In this document: positions 1-12,200 of the stretch, one piece after another | How the letters are laid out: each line of letters opens with the position of its first letter | Numbering within the stretch: position 1 is the first letter of the stretch | Assembly: GCF_932526225.1 (NCBI RefSeq) | Contig: NC_064036.1 | Location: forward strand, 10,301,519-10,361,518 | Origin: Nematostella vectensis | Lineage: Eukaryota > Cnidaria > Anthozoa > Actiniaria > Edwardsiidae | Direction of reading: 5' to 3' | Length of the DNA: 60,000 bases | The notes under the pieces: generated by a model | The model's input: only the letters and a program-made list of their open reading frames with translations | Told to the model about the DNA's origin: nothing | The model's database searches: none | Position numbers and translations under genes: made by a program

Positions 1-2
1 TC

Positions 3-1403
3 AATAGTACACAGAAAACAGACTTCAAGAACTATGGAAAGCAACTACCAGATGTGAAAACAAGGCGGCAAGCTCTACTGAAACATGATGTAAGAATAAA
101 ATGAGAGGTTATTTAGACAAACACAACCAGGATTTGAGATAGAGATGCTGCATGGGATCAGGGATTAAAAAAACTGATATAGAATAACAGGGTTTTTGGT
201 AATAAAAACCCTCTTTTGTGGACTGTTTAAATCACTGGTTTAGTATACAGTAGATGTTGGAAAATTTGCATGTCTTGGGGTCCAAGGGTTAAATCCACAG
301 TTTAAACCATCAGCGGGTATTTTGTAGTTATTTTGTATATATATTGGTAAATTAGTAATATTTTGGGGGGTTAAAAAACATTGGGGTCCAAGACCTCACC
401 GCAAATTTTCAACGAATTTTCCGGTTGCGAATTTTCCAACATTTACTGTATGTATATAGCAATTGTTTGATAGCCAGATCTGTCTGATCTGAATAGCGAA
501 TTTCTATACTTTCAGGGTCTAGCTAAGGCATACTTGTTTTCACACCATGGAAAAACATATTCTGGACACAGAATATCCTGGTATGACCAGGAATATAATA
601 AACGTGAAGTCACAGAATCACAGCTACCCCCACTCCGGAGCTGGAATAGCCAACAACTTGCTTGGGGACCAGAGAAGTCAGACTTCCCATTGGAAGGTAA
701 AAAAGTTTTTGCATTGATAGGTATAAAGGGACTGAGGATTGGAAGAAGTGGGAGCATCGATACAACAAATTGCTATTTGTTTTCAGTTCAGCCCCCGAAG
801 TAGAGACAGCATTTTACAGATATCAAGGAAAATGATGTCTGCCCCTAAAGCAAATACAAGAAGTGGCTCTCCCCCCCCCCCCCCCCCCCCTTACACACAC
901 CACCATCGCCCTGGCAATGGCATACTCAGATATATTTGGGCATATACTTTTTAAATTAGCATGCAATCTAACAGGGCTCGTACTGTAAAGACATTCAGAG
1001 ACAAGGGCTCCTTTACATCACTCAGTTCTATGATCTTGACCAAAATGCACCTTATGTCAATGCTATAGGTTGATATAGGACCCTATTATTTCCCACATAC
1101 CAGAGGGCTCCCCAATTTTTTCTGAGAAGATTATACCCACACCCCAAAGAATACCACACCCGTTGTATCTCAAAATCTCTTATTTTTTTTACAGGTAGAC
1201 CAACAAACTATGGATTATTAGAAAAAAAGCAAGAAAAATGGAGAAGGGAAGCAGAGGCCGAAAATATGTCAATATACCATACCACAAAGGAGCTTTCATA
1301 TGTACCACATGCCCGGAAAGCCTTCACCTACCGACATCATGCCACACCTAGGTTTATCTCAAGCCACTTCCACCCTCATAGAGTGAACAAGGACCTACAT
1401 TTA
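3..1403 (+). CDS. CFAP107: CFAP107 (C1orf158) orthologue, partial at both ends
   Basis: Cilia- and flagella-associated protein 107, known in the family as a microtubule inner protein of axonemal doublets. Three exons read through with matching phases. The exon ending at 89 (donor gtaaga, phase 0) is open back to the window edge. Exon 516-696 follows acceptor ttcag and ends in phase 1 at gtaaaa. Exon 1195 to at least 1403 follows ttttacag. Family signatures seen are HHGKTYSGHRISWYDQEYN, LPPLRSWNSQQLAW and PEKSDFPLE in the middle exon, and PTNYGL just after the last junction. Spacing agrees residue for residue with my memory of the vertebrate protein across the first junction. The N-terminus lies upstream of the window, and the last codons and stop fall in or beyond the N gap at 1404. 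No catalytic function is expected; it is a structural protein. Confidence 0.85.
840..915 (+). repeat. Poly-C / CA-rich simple tract in CFAP107 intron
   Basis: A run of about 20 C followed by acacac/caccat sequence inside the intron between exons 516-696 and 1195-1403. The rest of that intron shows nothing recognisable. Confidence 0.9.
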
Positions 1404-1603
1404 NNNNNNNNNNNNNNNNNNNNNNNNNNNNNNNNNNNNNNNNNNNNNNNNNNNNNNNNNNNNNNNNNNNNNNNNNNNNNNNNNNNNNNNNNNNNNNNNN
1501 NNNNNNNNNNNNNNNNNNNNNNNNNNNNNNNNNNNNNNNNNNNNNNNNNNNNNNNNNNNNNNNNNNNNNNNNNNNNNNNNNNNNNNNNNNNNNNNNNNNN
1601 NNN
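1404..1603. other. Assembly gap, exactly 200 N
   Basis: A round 200-N block between the CFAP107 exon and the first tandem array. It is a placeholder of unknown true size and removes the end of CFAP107 and the left edge of the array. Confidence 0.98.
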
Positions 1604-4600
1604 CCCCTTCTCTCCTGGATAAGAGTCTAACCCCCCCTTCTCTCCTGGATGAGAGTCCTTACTCCCCTTCTCTCCTGGATAAGAGTCTAACCCCCCCCCC
1701 TTCTCTCCTGGATAAGAGTCTAACCCCCCCTTCTCTCCTGGATGAGAGTCTACCCCCCCCCCTTCTCTCCTGGATAAGAGTCTAGCCCCCTCTTCTCTCC
1801 TGGATAAGAGTCTAACCCCCCCTTCTCTCCTGGATAAGAGTCTACCCCCCCCCCCCTTCTCTCCTGGATAAGAGTCTAACCCCCCCTTCTCTCCTGGATA
1901 AGAGTCTAACCCCCCCTTCTCTCCTGGATAAGAGTCTAACCCCTCCTTCTCTCCTGGATGAGAGTCTACCCCCCCCCCTTCTCTCCTGGATGAGAGTCTT
2001 ACCCCCCCCCTTCTCTCCTGGATAAGAGTCTAACCCCCCCCTTCTCTCCTGGATAAGAGTCTAACCCCCCCTTCTCTCCTGGATAAGAGTCTAACCCCCC
2101 CTTCTCTCCTGGATGAGAGTCTTACCCCCCTTCTCTCCTGGATGAGAGTCTAACCCCCCCTTCTCTCCTGGATGAGAGTCTTACTCCCCTTCTCTCCTGG
2201 ATAAGAGTCTTACCCCCCTTCTCTCCTGGATGAGAGTCTACCCCCCCCCCCCCTTCTCTCCTGGATAAGAGTCTAACCCCCCCTTCTCTCCTGGATAAGA
2301 GTCTAACCCCCCCTTCTCTCCTGGATGAGAGTCTTACTCCCCCTTCTCTCCTGGATAAGAGTCTAACCCCCCCTTCTCTCCTGGATAAGAGTCTAACCCC
2401 CCCCCTTCTCTCCTGGATAAGAGTCTAACCCCCCTTCTCTCCTGGATGAGAGTCTACCCCCCCCCCCCCCCTTCTCTCCTGGATAAGAGTCTAACCCCCC
2501 TCTTCTCTCCTGGATAAGAGTCTAACCCCCCCTTCTCTCCTGGATAAGAGTCTACCCCCCCCCCTTCTCTCCTGGATAAGAGTCTAACCCCCCCTTCTCT
2601 CCTGGATAAGAGTCTAACCCCCCCTTCTCTCCTGGATAAGAGTCTAACCCCCCCCTTCTCTCCTGGATGAGAGTCTACCCCCCCCTTCTCTCCTGGATAA
2701 GAGTCTACCCCCCCCTTCTCTCCTGGATAAGAGTCTAACCCCCCCTTCTCTCCTGGATGAGAGTCTACCCCCCCCCCCCCCTTCTCTCCTGGATAAGAGT
2801 CTAACCCCCCCCTTCTCTCCTGGATAAGAGTCTAACCCCCCCTTCTCTCCTGGATGAGAGTCTTACTCCCCTTCTCTCCTGGATAAGAGTCTAACCCCCC
2901 CTTCTCTCCTGGATGAGAGTCTACCCCCCCCCCCCCCTTCTCCTCCTGGATAAGAGTCTAACCCCCCCTTCTCTCCTGGATAAGAGTCTAACCCCCCCTT
3001 CTCTCCTGGATAAGAGTCTAAACCCCCCCTTCTCTCCTGGATGAGAGTCTTACTCCCCTTCTCTCCTGGATGAGAGTCTTACTCCCCTTCTCTCCTGGAT
3101 AAGAGTCTAACCCCCCTTCTCTCCTGGATGAGAGTCTAACCCCCCCTTCTCTCCTGGATAAGAGTCTAACCCCCCCTTCTCTCCTGGATGAGAGTCTTAC
3201 TCCCCTTCTCTCCTGGATAAGAGTCTACCCCCCCTTCTCTCCTGGATAAGAGTCTAACCCCCCCTTCTCTCCTGGATAAGAGTCTAACCCCCCCTTCTCT
3301 CCTGGATAAGAGTCTAACCCCCCCTTCTCTCCTGGATGAGAGTCTTACCCCCCTTCTCTCCTGGATGAGAGTCTAACCCCCCCCTTCTCTCCTGGATGAG
3401 AGTCTTACTCCCCTTCTCTCCTGGATAAGAGTCTTACCCCCCTTCTCTCCTGGATGAGAGTCTACCCCCCCCCCCCTTCTCTCCTGGATAAGAGTCTAAC
3501 CCCCCCTTCTCTCCTGGATAAGAGTCTAACCCCCCCTTCTCTCCTGGATGAGAGTCTTACTCCCCTTCTCTCCTGGATAAGAGTCTAACCCCCCCTTCTC
3601 TCCTGGATAAGAGTCTAAACCCCCCCCTTCTCTCCTGGATAAGAGTCTAACCCCCCTTCTCTCCTGGATGAGAGTCTACCCCCCCCCCCCCCTTCTCTCC
3701 TGGATAAGAGTCTAACCCCCTCTTCTCTCCTGGATAAGAGTCTAACCCCCCCTTCTCTCCTGGATAAGAGTCTACCCCCCCCCTTCTCTCCTGGATAAGA
3801 GTCTAACCCCCCCTTCTCTCCTGGATAAGAGTCTAACCCCCCCTTCTCTCCTGGATAAGAGTCTAACCCCCCCTTCTCTCCTGGATGAGAGTCTACCCCC
3901 CCCTTCTCTCCTGGATAAGAGTCTACCCCCCCCTTCTCTCCTGGATAAGAGTCTAACCCCCCCTTCTCTCCTGGATGAGAGTCTACCCCCCCCCCCCCTT
4001 CTCTCCTGGATAAGAGTCTAACCCCCCCTTCTCTCCTGGATAAGAGTCTAACCCCCCCTTCTCTCCTGGATGAGAGTCTTACTCCCCTTCTCTCCTGGAT
4101 AAGAGTCTAACCCCCCTTCTCTCCTGGATGAGAGTCTACCCCCCCCCTTCTCTCCTGGATAAGAGTCTAACCCCCCCTTCTCTCCTGGATAAGAGTCTAA
4201 CCCCCCCTTCTCTCCTGGATAAGAGTCTAACCCCCCCTTCTCTCCTGGATGAGAGTCTTACTCCCCTTCTCTCCTGGATGAGAGTCTTACTCCCCTTCTC
4301 TCCTGGATAAGAGTCTAACCCCCCTTCTCTCCTGGATGAGAGTCTAACCCCCCCTTCTCTCCTGGATAAGAGTCTAACCCCCCCTTCTCTCCTGGATGAG
4401 AGTCTTACTCCCCTTCTCTCCTGGATAAGAGTCTACCCCCCCTTCTCTCCTGGATGAGAGTCTAACCCCCCCTTCTCTCCTGGATGAGAGTCTACCCCCC
4501 CCCCCCCTTCTCTCCTGGATGAGAGTCTAACCCCCCCTTCTCGTCTGGATGAGAGTCTAACCCCTCTTCTCTCCTGGATGAGAGTCTAACCCCCCCTTAT

Positions 4601-4647
4601 CTCCTGGATAAGAGTCTAACCCCCCTTTCTCTCCTGGATGAGAGTCT
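1604..4647 (+). repeat. Minisatellite A, left part (~28-bp unit, C-rich)
   Basis: Tandem copies of TTCTCTCCTGGATAAGAGTC followed by TAA or TA and a variable run of 5-14 C; roughly 100 copies. Common variants are GATGAG for GATAAG, TCTTACTCCCC, and longer C runs. Variant order repeats at a larger scale (see findings). The array starts at the N gap and stops where the LINE is inserted. ORFs through it are translations of the repeat and are not genes. Confidence 0.97.
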
Positions 4648-4649
4648 AA

Positions 4650-5369
4650 AAATTATTTCTGGCTGGCAATAAGTACGAATACGTCATATTGCATACAGGA
4701 ACAAACGACATACGTGAACTTCCCACAGAACAAATCTGCTCTAATATCGAGAATATCGTGGAAGAGTGCATTAAATTATGGCCCCAAAGCAAAATAGTTG
4801 TATCTGGCTTAACGTTTCACTTGAGAGATCATGCTAAAAATGACATAATAGACGTCGTTAACAGTGCATCTGAGCGATTGTCTTCTAGGTGTGCAAAGGT
4901 GTATTTTGCAGACAATAGAGGTGTTTGCTTATCACGTAATGGAGATATCGACGAAAGTGTATACAGAGATAATGTACACTTAAATAACCAAACGGGAACG
5001 AAAAAACTAGTCGCAAGCTTAAAAAGTCAAATTCCAGGGCTCAGAAGACAAAGGGATCCCGCTGTAACTCGGAAATTCCCAGTCAACAACCGTTTCCAGC
5101 AAAGAAGACAAGGCGCTCCTAGCGGGTCCACAGGTATCCCACAAGCAAGATATCAGGCCCCCACAGGCAACCCACAAGCGTACTGTCCACCAACAAACAA
5201 CCCGATGTTTCGCCCATTCCCAGGTAACCCACAGGGGTATCAGCAACCCACAACTAATCAACTTCCCACAGGTAGACAGCAGTATCCAATGAACTCTCAG
5301 CAGCAACAATTAGAACAAGCCCTAAAAATTATTTCTGAATGTGTAAGGTTAGCCTATAGAAATGGATAA
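4650..5369 (+). pseudogene. LINE ORF1 remnant with SGNH/GDSL esterase-like domain
   Basis: Open frame of about 239 codons that begins at the insertion junction without a real start, because the element is 5'-truncated. The N-terminal GDS block is absent. Retained are a YEYVILHTGTNDI segment (the GTND block) and, near residue 110, DNVHLNNQTG, which resembles the catalytic Asp-x-x-His block of SGNH hydrolases. The C-terminal ~100 residues are rich in Pro, Gln, Asn and Gly. Esterase-type ORF1 proteins are known from CR1/L2-group LINEs, where they are thought to act in RNP formation. This copy should be non-functional for lack of its N-terminus. It ends at TAA, 30 nt before ORF2 and in the same reading frame. 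Confidence 0.85.
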
Positions 5370-5399
5370 AAAACATCCCAAATCACTGAAAATGTCAAT

Positions 5400-8300
5400 A
5401 TGCCAGGTTCACTAACTTCTCGTAATTGGGATTTTGGGAGGTCTTTAAGAATTGGTACGTGGAATATCCACGGTCATAAAAGCAAAGAGCTCGGCAATAA
5501 AACAAAATTAGCAGAGGTGGTTGATATCATTCAACAACATGATATCTTCGGAATTGTGGAAACTCATGCTAGTCAAAATACAGATTTAGCTGTCGAAAAA
5601 TTCAAGCATTTCATAAAAACAAGACCAAAATCTGGTAAAAAAATTTCTGGAGGGATCGCACTCTATATAAGCAACAAAGTAGCAGAAGGAGTCGCGTACT
5701 TACCTTCGGAAAACCGGAATATTATATGGTGCAAATTAAAACGAAATTACTTCGGAACGGAAAAGGATATCTTCCTAGGTACCGTCTATTTTAGTCCTCA
5801 AAATTATGAACAAACAAATGATGAGGATTATATGTCTGATCTGGAAGAGGATATTATAAAATATCTCGGCCAAGGGGACGTCATTCTGTAAGGGGACTTC
5901 AATGCTAGAACTAGTGAACTAACTGAACATATTAATTTTGATGAAGATAGATTTTTAAGCCTTCCTGATGATTATGAACTCGATGTACCATCGCCAAGGT
6001 ACTCTGAGGACCACTATACTGATAGCAGAGGAAGATCACTGATTGAGCTTTGTAGTGAAAGTAATTTACGAATCGCAAATGGAAGGATAATTGGCGATTT
6101 AACAGGGAAAAAGACATGTTATCAATACAACGGTACCAGCTTAGTCGACTACGTGATAAGTAGCAATAGAGTACGGCAGAAATTTCAATTTCTTAAAATT
6201 CACCCATTGCTTCCACATATTTCTGATCATTGCCATATAACATATAATATAAAGATTGGAAACAAAATTACGGTAACACAATCAAAAGGCTTTGCTAAAC
6301 ACGCACGAATATTCTGCCACGGTACAAATGTAAAAGAAAATGTGGACTCTATTCTTCGCTCTGATATCTATCGGTCTAAACTGGATAACCTAGTCAGTCA
6401 CTGCGATACCAATTGCCCAGACACAGCAAGCAATATCACATCAAGTTTTACAAAGCTGCTAGTTGAGATCAGTGAGAAAGCGGGTTTTAAATACGGAGAC
6501 AAGCAGAAATGTCAAAAAACAAACGCACCATGGTTCGACGAGGAATGTCGATCAGAGAAGGCAAACCTTAAACGGTGTGGAAGGAAGATATGTAACTCAC
6601 CCAATGACAGTGAGCTAAGGCGGGAGCTATTTTGGAAGAAGAAAAAATTCAAGAAATTATGTAAGCGTAAGAAATATCAATACAGAGCAAGCGGTATCAA
6701 AAATTTGGATTTCAAAGATAGCAAAAAACTTTGGCGATCACTTAAGAATCTATTCAGCGTAGGGAAAGACAAAAAACAACAAGAATGTGATTTAGAAATA
6801 GAAAGCTTACACTCACACTTCATGGACTTAAACAAAACTACAACTACAAATTTATCCATCTCTAAATGTAGAGACCAGACGGGTCCTTTAGACTCAGAGA
6901 TACGGCTAGAGGAGGTGAAATTAGCTATAGAAAACCTTAAAAACAACAAAGCTCCCGGTCACGATAATATACTAAACGAGCTACTAAAATATGGTAAAGA
7001 TACTTTACTACCCTACCTAACTAGGTTATTCAACATCATTCTTAGGTCAGGAGTGTTTCCACAAGAATGGAATCTGGGTTTTATTATTCCAATTTTCAAA
7101 AAAGGCGATCGCTCTGACGTCAACAATTATAGAGGAATAACACTTTTATCATGCCTCAGTAAGTTATTTACATCTATACTTAATTCAAGACTCTATGACT
7201 ACCTTGTGCAGAAAGGATATCTAAAGAAGGAACAAGGGGGGTTTAGGAAAAAACACTCAACAGTAGACAGTATATTTATTCTGAAAACCGTTATCGACAG
7301 AGTAGTAAAAAGCAAGCCCAAGAAGAAAAACAATATGCTTTTCACTTGCTTCATAGACTTCCGAAAGGCCTTTGACAGCATTCCTAGAGATAAACTATTT
7401 GCGAAAATACAACAAGCTGGTATTTCTGGAAACTTTTACGAAGTTCTAAGATCAATGTACTCCAATGATATATCGTGTGGGAAGATAGGGGATTCAATTA
7501 GTGAAAGTTTTAGATGCATGGTTGGGGTAAAACAAGGATGCATGTTGAGTCCAACTCTTTTTAATCTGTTCCTTAGCGATTTACCTGATACCTTAGCGAA
7601 ATCTTCAAGTGCCCACATCTTAGGCAACACAAAATTAAATTGTCTTCTGTATGCAGACGACTTAGTACTTTTCTCGGAAACAAGTAGTGGTCTGCAAGAC
7701 CTTTTAAATAGACTTTCTATCTACTCAGAAGAAAATAGTCTAAAAGTCAATACTTCAAAAACTAAGGTGATGATTTTTAATAACATAGGCAAAGTAATGA
7801 ATAACTATCAATTCCTTTTGAACAGGGAACAATTGGAAAATGTCAAATCTTATAAGTACCTAGGGCTAGTATTCAGCGCGGTAGGAAACTTTAACTTAGC
7901 AAAAGAGGAGCTTAAAAAAACCGCACTCAAAGCTTTATTTAAGTTAAGGAAAGATCTCGGTATTCACTTCAGATCAGACATTAATCTTACATTAAAACTG
8001 TTTGATGCACTGATCAAACCAATTTTATTGTATGGCAGCGAGGTATGGGGTGCCGATAATAAAAGCTGTGTTGATGATAGAGATCCGCTTGAATCAGTAC
8101 ATCTTAAATTCTGTAAAATGTTACTAGGAACTGGAAAAACGGCTGTGAACAATGCGTGCAGAGGGGAACTAGGCAGATATCCTCTTTGTATAAATGCAAC
8201 ATATAGGAACATAAAATACTGGATCAACCTTCGGTCAAAAGAAGAGGCCCTCTCAAAAGTAGTTTATACAGAGTGTGTAAATAACCCTCACGTGTCCTAC

Positions 8301-8876
8301 TGGACCCACAAAACAAAAGAAATTATTTTGAAAGCGGGTTTTGGGTTTATGTGGCTCTATCAAAATGAAACCGACCCTACATTGTTCCTTGATATTTTCT
8401 CTAAACGACTTAATGATATGTATTTTCAGAAATGGCATGGGGAAATTTTCAATGACCAAAGGAAAAACAGTAACGAAATGAACAAACTAAGAACTTATAG
8501 AACTTTTAAAGACAAATATGAATTAGAGAATTACCTTGTAGCCATCCCTAATGTGAAACATAGAGTTGCGCTAACAAAACTAAGAATAAGTAATCACCAA
8601 TTGCAAATTGAGAAAGGCAGACACATGAGGCCTTACACAAAGGAAAAAGATCGGATTTGCCCAACATGCAAAAATGACGTGGAAAATGAATTTCACCTTC
8701 TAGTACAATGCCAAACATACAAAGAGCTACGAAACTCAGTTATCCAAAATTTGCAGCGCAATCAAATTACACAAAAACGCCTTTTCAATTTACTAATAAA
8801 TCCGCCAACTCAATTAGCAGGGATAGCTGCAAGGTATATTTCCGAATGTTTCAAGCTAAGGGAAACGCTAATATGA
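5400..8876 (+). pseudogene. LINE ORF2: AP-endonuclease / reverse transcriptase, one nonsense codon
   Basis: About 1,157 residues, uninterrupted except for an in-frame TAA at 5889-5891 (codon 164). Domain order: AP-like endonuclease with TWNIHGH (20-26), VETH (Glu about 54), GDFNAR straight after the stop (165-170) and SDH (275-277); reverse transcriptase with FIDFRKAFDS, KQGCMLSPTLFNLFLSDLP and YADD (751-754); and a C-terminal zinc-knuckle-like CPTC...H...C motif from about residue 1087. This enzyme nicks target DNA and copies the element RNA by target-primed reverse transcription. The stop falls just before an endonuclease active-site block, so this copy is probably inactive as read. Start chosen at the first ATG after ORF1, 30 nt downstream and in the same frame. 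Confidence 0.93.
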
Positions 8877-9231
8877 AAAATTAAACCTAAAGCACAATAG
8901 AAATCTGAAGTAAGCAGAGCAAAAAAAAAAAAAAAAATAAATAAATAAATACAAATACAAATAAAAATAAAAAAAGGAAAGAAAAAAAGAAAAAAGAAAA
9001 TACAATGTAAAACTAAGTAGTAACTAAAACAATCAGAAAAGATTTAGAAAAAGAAAAAATGAAAGAAAGGAAATACAATGTAAACTAAAACTAAGAACAA
9101 TCACATAATAGCTGTTGTACGTCTTATATATGTACTATTTTACCTTTTTTAAAATTTTTTGGTCACTAACCGATGTAACTTTACTGTTTTAAGGGGCCAA
9201 TAAATAAAATCTGTCTGTCTGTCTGTCTGTC
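8877..9231 (+). other. LINE 3' UTR and (TCTG)n tail
   Basis: Noncoding end of the LINE: A-rich stretches at 8915-9080, a CCAATAAATAAA sequence near 9200, then about five TCTG units that run into TCTACCCCC of the host array. Confidence 0.85.
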
Positions 9232-12200
9232 TACCCCCTCCCCTTCTCTCCTGGATGAGAGTGTACCCCCCCCCCTTCTCTCCTGGATGAGAGTCTAACC
9301 CCCTTCTCTCCTGGATGAGAGTCTAACCCCCCTTCTCTCCTGGATAAGAGTCTAACCCCCCTTCTCTCCTGGATGAGAGTCTACCCCCCCTTCTCTCCTG
9401 GATAAGAGTCTAACCCCCCCTTCTCTCCTGGATAAGAGTCTACCCCCCCCCTTCTCTCCTGGATTAGAGTCTAACCCCCCTTCTCTCCTGGATAAGAGTC
9501 TAACCCCCCTTTTCTCCTGGATTAGAGTCTAACCCCCCCTTCTCTCCTGGATGAGAGTCTACCCCCCCTTCTCTCCTGGATGAGAGTCTAACCCCCCCCT
9601 TCTCTTCTGGATGAGAGTCTAACCCCCCCTTCTCTCCTGGATAAGAGTCTAACCCCCCCTTCTCTCCTGGATGAGAGTCTAACCCCCCCTTCTCTCCTGG
9701 ATAAGAGTCTAACCCCCCTTTCTCTCCTGGATGAGAGTCTACCCCCTCCCCTTCTCTCCTGGATGAGAGTGTACCCCCCCCTTCTCTCCTGGATGAGAGT
9801 CTAACCCCCTTCTCTCCTGGATGAGAGTCTAACCCCCCCTTCTCTCCTGGATAAGAGTCTAACCCCCCCTTCTCTCCTGGATGAGAGTCTAACCCCCCTT
9901 CTCTCCTGGATAAGAGTCTAACCCCCCCTTCTCTACTGGATGAGAGTCTAACCCCCCCTTCTCTCCTGGATGAGAATCTAACCCCCCTTCTCTCCTGGAT
10001 GAGAGTCTACCCCCCCTTCTCTCCTGGATAAGAGTCTAACCCCCCTTCTCTCCTGGATGAGAGTCTTACCCCCCTTCTCTCCTGGATGAGAGTCTAACCC
10101 CCCCTTCTCTCCTGGATGAGAGTCTAACCCCCCTTTTCTCCTGGATGAGAGTCTAACCCCCCTTTTCTCCTGGATGAGAGTCTAACCCCCCTTCTCTCCT
10201 GGATAAGAGTCTACCCCCCCTTTTCTCCTGGATGAGAGTCTAACCCCCCTTTTCTCCTGGATGAGAGTCTAACCCCCCTTTTCTCCTGGATGAGAGTCTA
10301 ACCCCCCTTTTCTCCTGGATGAGAGTCTAACCCCCCTTTTCTCCTGGATGAGAGTCTAACCCCCCTTTTCTCCTGGATGAGAGTCTAACCCCCCCTTCTC
10401 TCCTGGATAAGAGTCTAACCCCCCCTTCTCTCCTGGATGAGAGTCTTACCCCCCTTCTCTCCTGGATAAGAGTCTAACCCCCCCTTCTCTCCTGGATAAG
10501 AGTCTAACCCCCCCTTCTCTCCTGGATGAGAGTCTAACCCCCCTTTTCTCCTGGATGAGAGTCTAACCCCCCCTTCTCTCCTGGATGAGAGTCTACCCCC
10601 CTTTCTCTGCTGGATGAGAGTCTAACCCCCCTTCTCTCCTGGATGAGAGTCTAACCCCCCTTCTCTCCTGGATAAGAGTCTAACCCCCCCTTCTCTACTG
10701 GATGAGAGTCTAACCCCCCTTCTCTCCTGGATAAGAGTCTACCCCCCCTTCTCTCCTGGATAAGAGTCTAACCCCCCCTTCTCTCCTGGATAAGAGTCTA
10801 ACCCCCCCCTTCTCTACTGGATGAGAGTCTAACCCCCCCTTCTCTCCTGGATAAGAGTCTAACCCCCCCTTCTCTCCTGGATGAGAGTCTAACCCCCCCT
10901 TCTAACCTGGATGAGAGTCTACCCCCTCTTCTCTCCTGGATGAGAGTCTACCCCCCCCTTCTCTCCTGGATGAGAGTCTAACCCCCCCTTCTAACCTGGA
11001 TGAGAGTCTACCCCCTCTTCTCTCCTGGATAAGAGTCTAACCCCCCCTTCTCTCCTGGATAAGAGTCTAACCCCCCCTTCTCTCCTGGATGAGAGTCTAA
11101 CCCCCTTCTCTCCTGGATGAGAGTCTAACCCCCCCTTCTCTCCTGGATGAGAGTCTAACCCCCCTTTTCTCCTGGATGAGAGTCTTACCCCCCCTTCTCT
11201 CCTGGATGAGAGTCTAACCCCCCTTCTCTCCTGGATAAGAGTCTAACCCTCCCTTCTCTCCTGGATAAGAGTCTAACCCTCCCTTCTCTCCTGGATAAGA
11301 GTCTAACCCCCCCTTCTCTCCTGGATAAGAGTCTAACCCCCCTTTTCTCCTGGATGAGAGTCTTACCCCCCCTTCTCTCCTGGATGAGAGTCTAACCCCC
11401 CTTCTCTCCTGGATGAGAGTCTTACCCCCCCTTCTCTCCTTGATGAGAGTCTACCCCCCCTTCTCTCCTGGATGAGAGTCTAACCCCCTTCTCTCCTGGA
11501 TGAGAGTCTAACCCCCCCTTCTCTCCTGGATAAGAGTCTAACCCCCCCTTCTCTCCTGGATGAGAGTCTTACCCCCCTTCTCTTCTGGATAAGAGTCTAA
11601 CCCCCCCTTCTCTCCTGGATAAGAGTCTACCCCCCCTTCTCTCCTGGATGAGAGTCTAACCCCCTTCTCTCCTGGATGAGAGTCTACCCCCCCCTTCTCT
11701 CCTGGATGAGAGTCTAACCCCCCCTTCTCTCCTGGATGAGAGTCTACCCCCCCTTCTCTCCTGGATAAGAGTCTAAACCCCCCCCTTCTCTCCTGGATGA
11801 GAGTCTAACCCCCCCTTCTCTCCTGGATAAGAGTCTACCCCCCCCTTCTCTCCTGGATGAGAGTCTTACTCCCCTTCTCTCCTGGATGAGAGTCTACCCC
11901 CCCTTCTCTCCTGGATAAGAGTCTACCCCCCCTTCTCTCCTGGATAAGAGTCTAAACCCCCCCTTCTCTCCTGGATGAGAGTCTACCCCCCCTTCTCTCC
12001 TGGATAAGAGTCTAAACCCCCTCCTTCTCTCCTGGATGAGAGTCTAACCCCCCCTTCTCTCCTGGATAAGAGTCTACCCCCCCCTTCTCTCCTGGATGAG
12101 AGTCTTACTCCCCTTCTCTCCTGGATAAGAGTCTAACCCCCCCTTCTCTCCTGGATGAGAGTCTAACCCCCCCTTCTCTCCTGGATAAGAGTCTAACCCC

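Larger units (their letters stand above)
4648..9231 (+). mobile_element. Non-LTR retrotransposon (CR1/L2-like LINE), 5'-truncated
   Basis: A ~4.6-kb LINE inserted into minisatellite A. In order it has an ORF1 remnant with an SGNH/GDSL-esterase-like domain, ORF2 with endonuclease, reverse transcriptase and a C-terminal CCHC finger, an A-rich 3' region (8915-9080), AATAAA-like sequence near 9200, and a short tandem tail of TCTG repeats (about 9210-9231). The 5' junction is ...GAGTCTA then AAAATTATTT; the 3' junction is (TCTG)n then TCTACCCCC. TCTA is present on both sides, consistent with a very short target duplication or tail microhomology. The 5' truncation removes the start of ORF1. Clade assignment is inferred from the esterase ORF1 and the microsatellite tail. 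Confidence 0.95.

Noticed and set aside
4128-4310. ORF of repeated PPSLLDKSLT in minisatellite A
   Set aside because: Translation of the 28-bp array; the frame survives only where unit lengths happen to be multiples of three.
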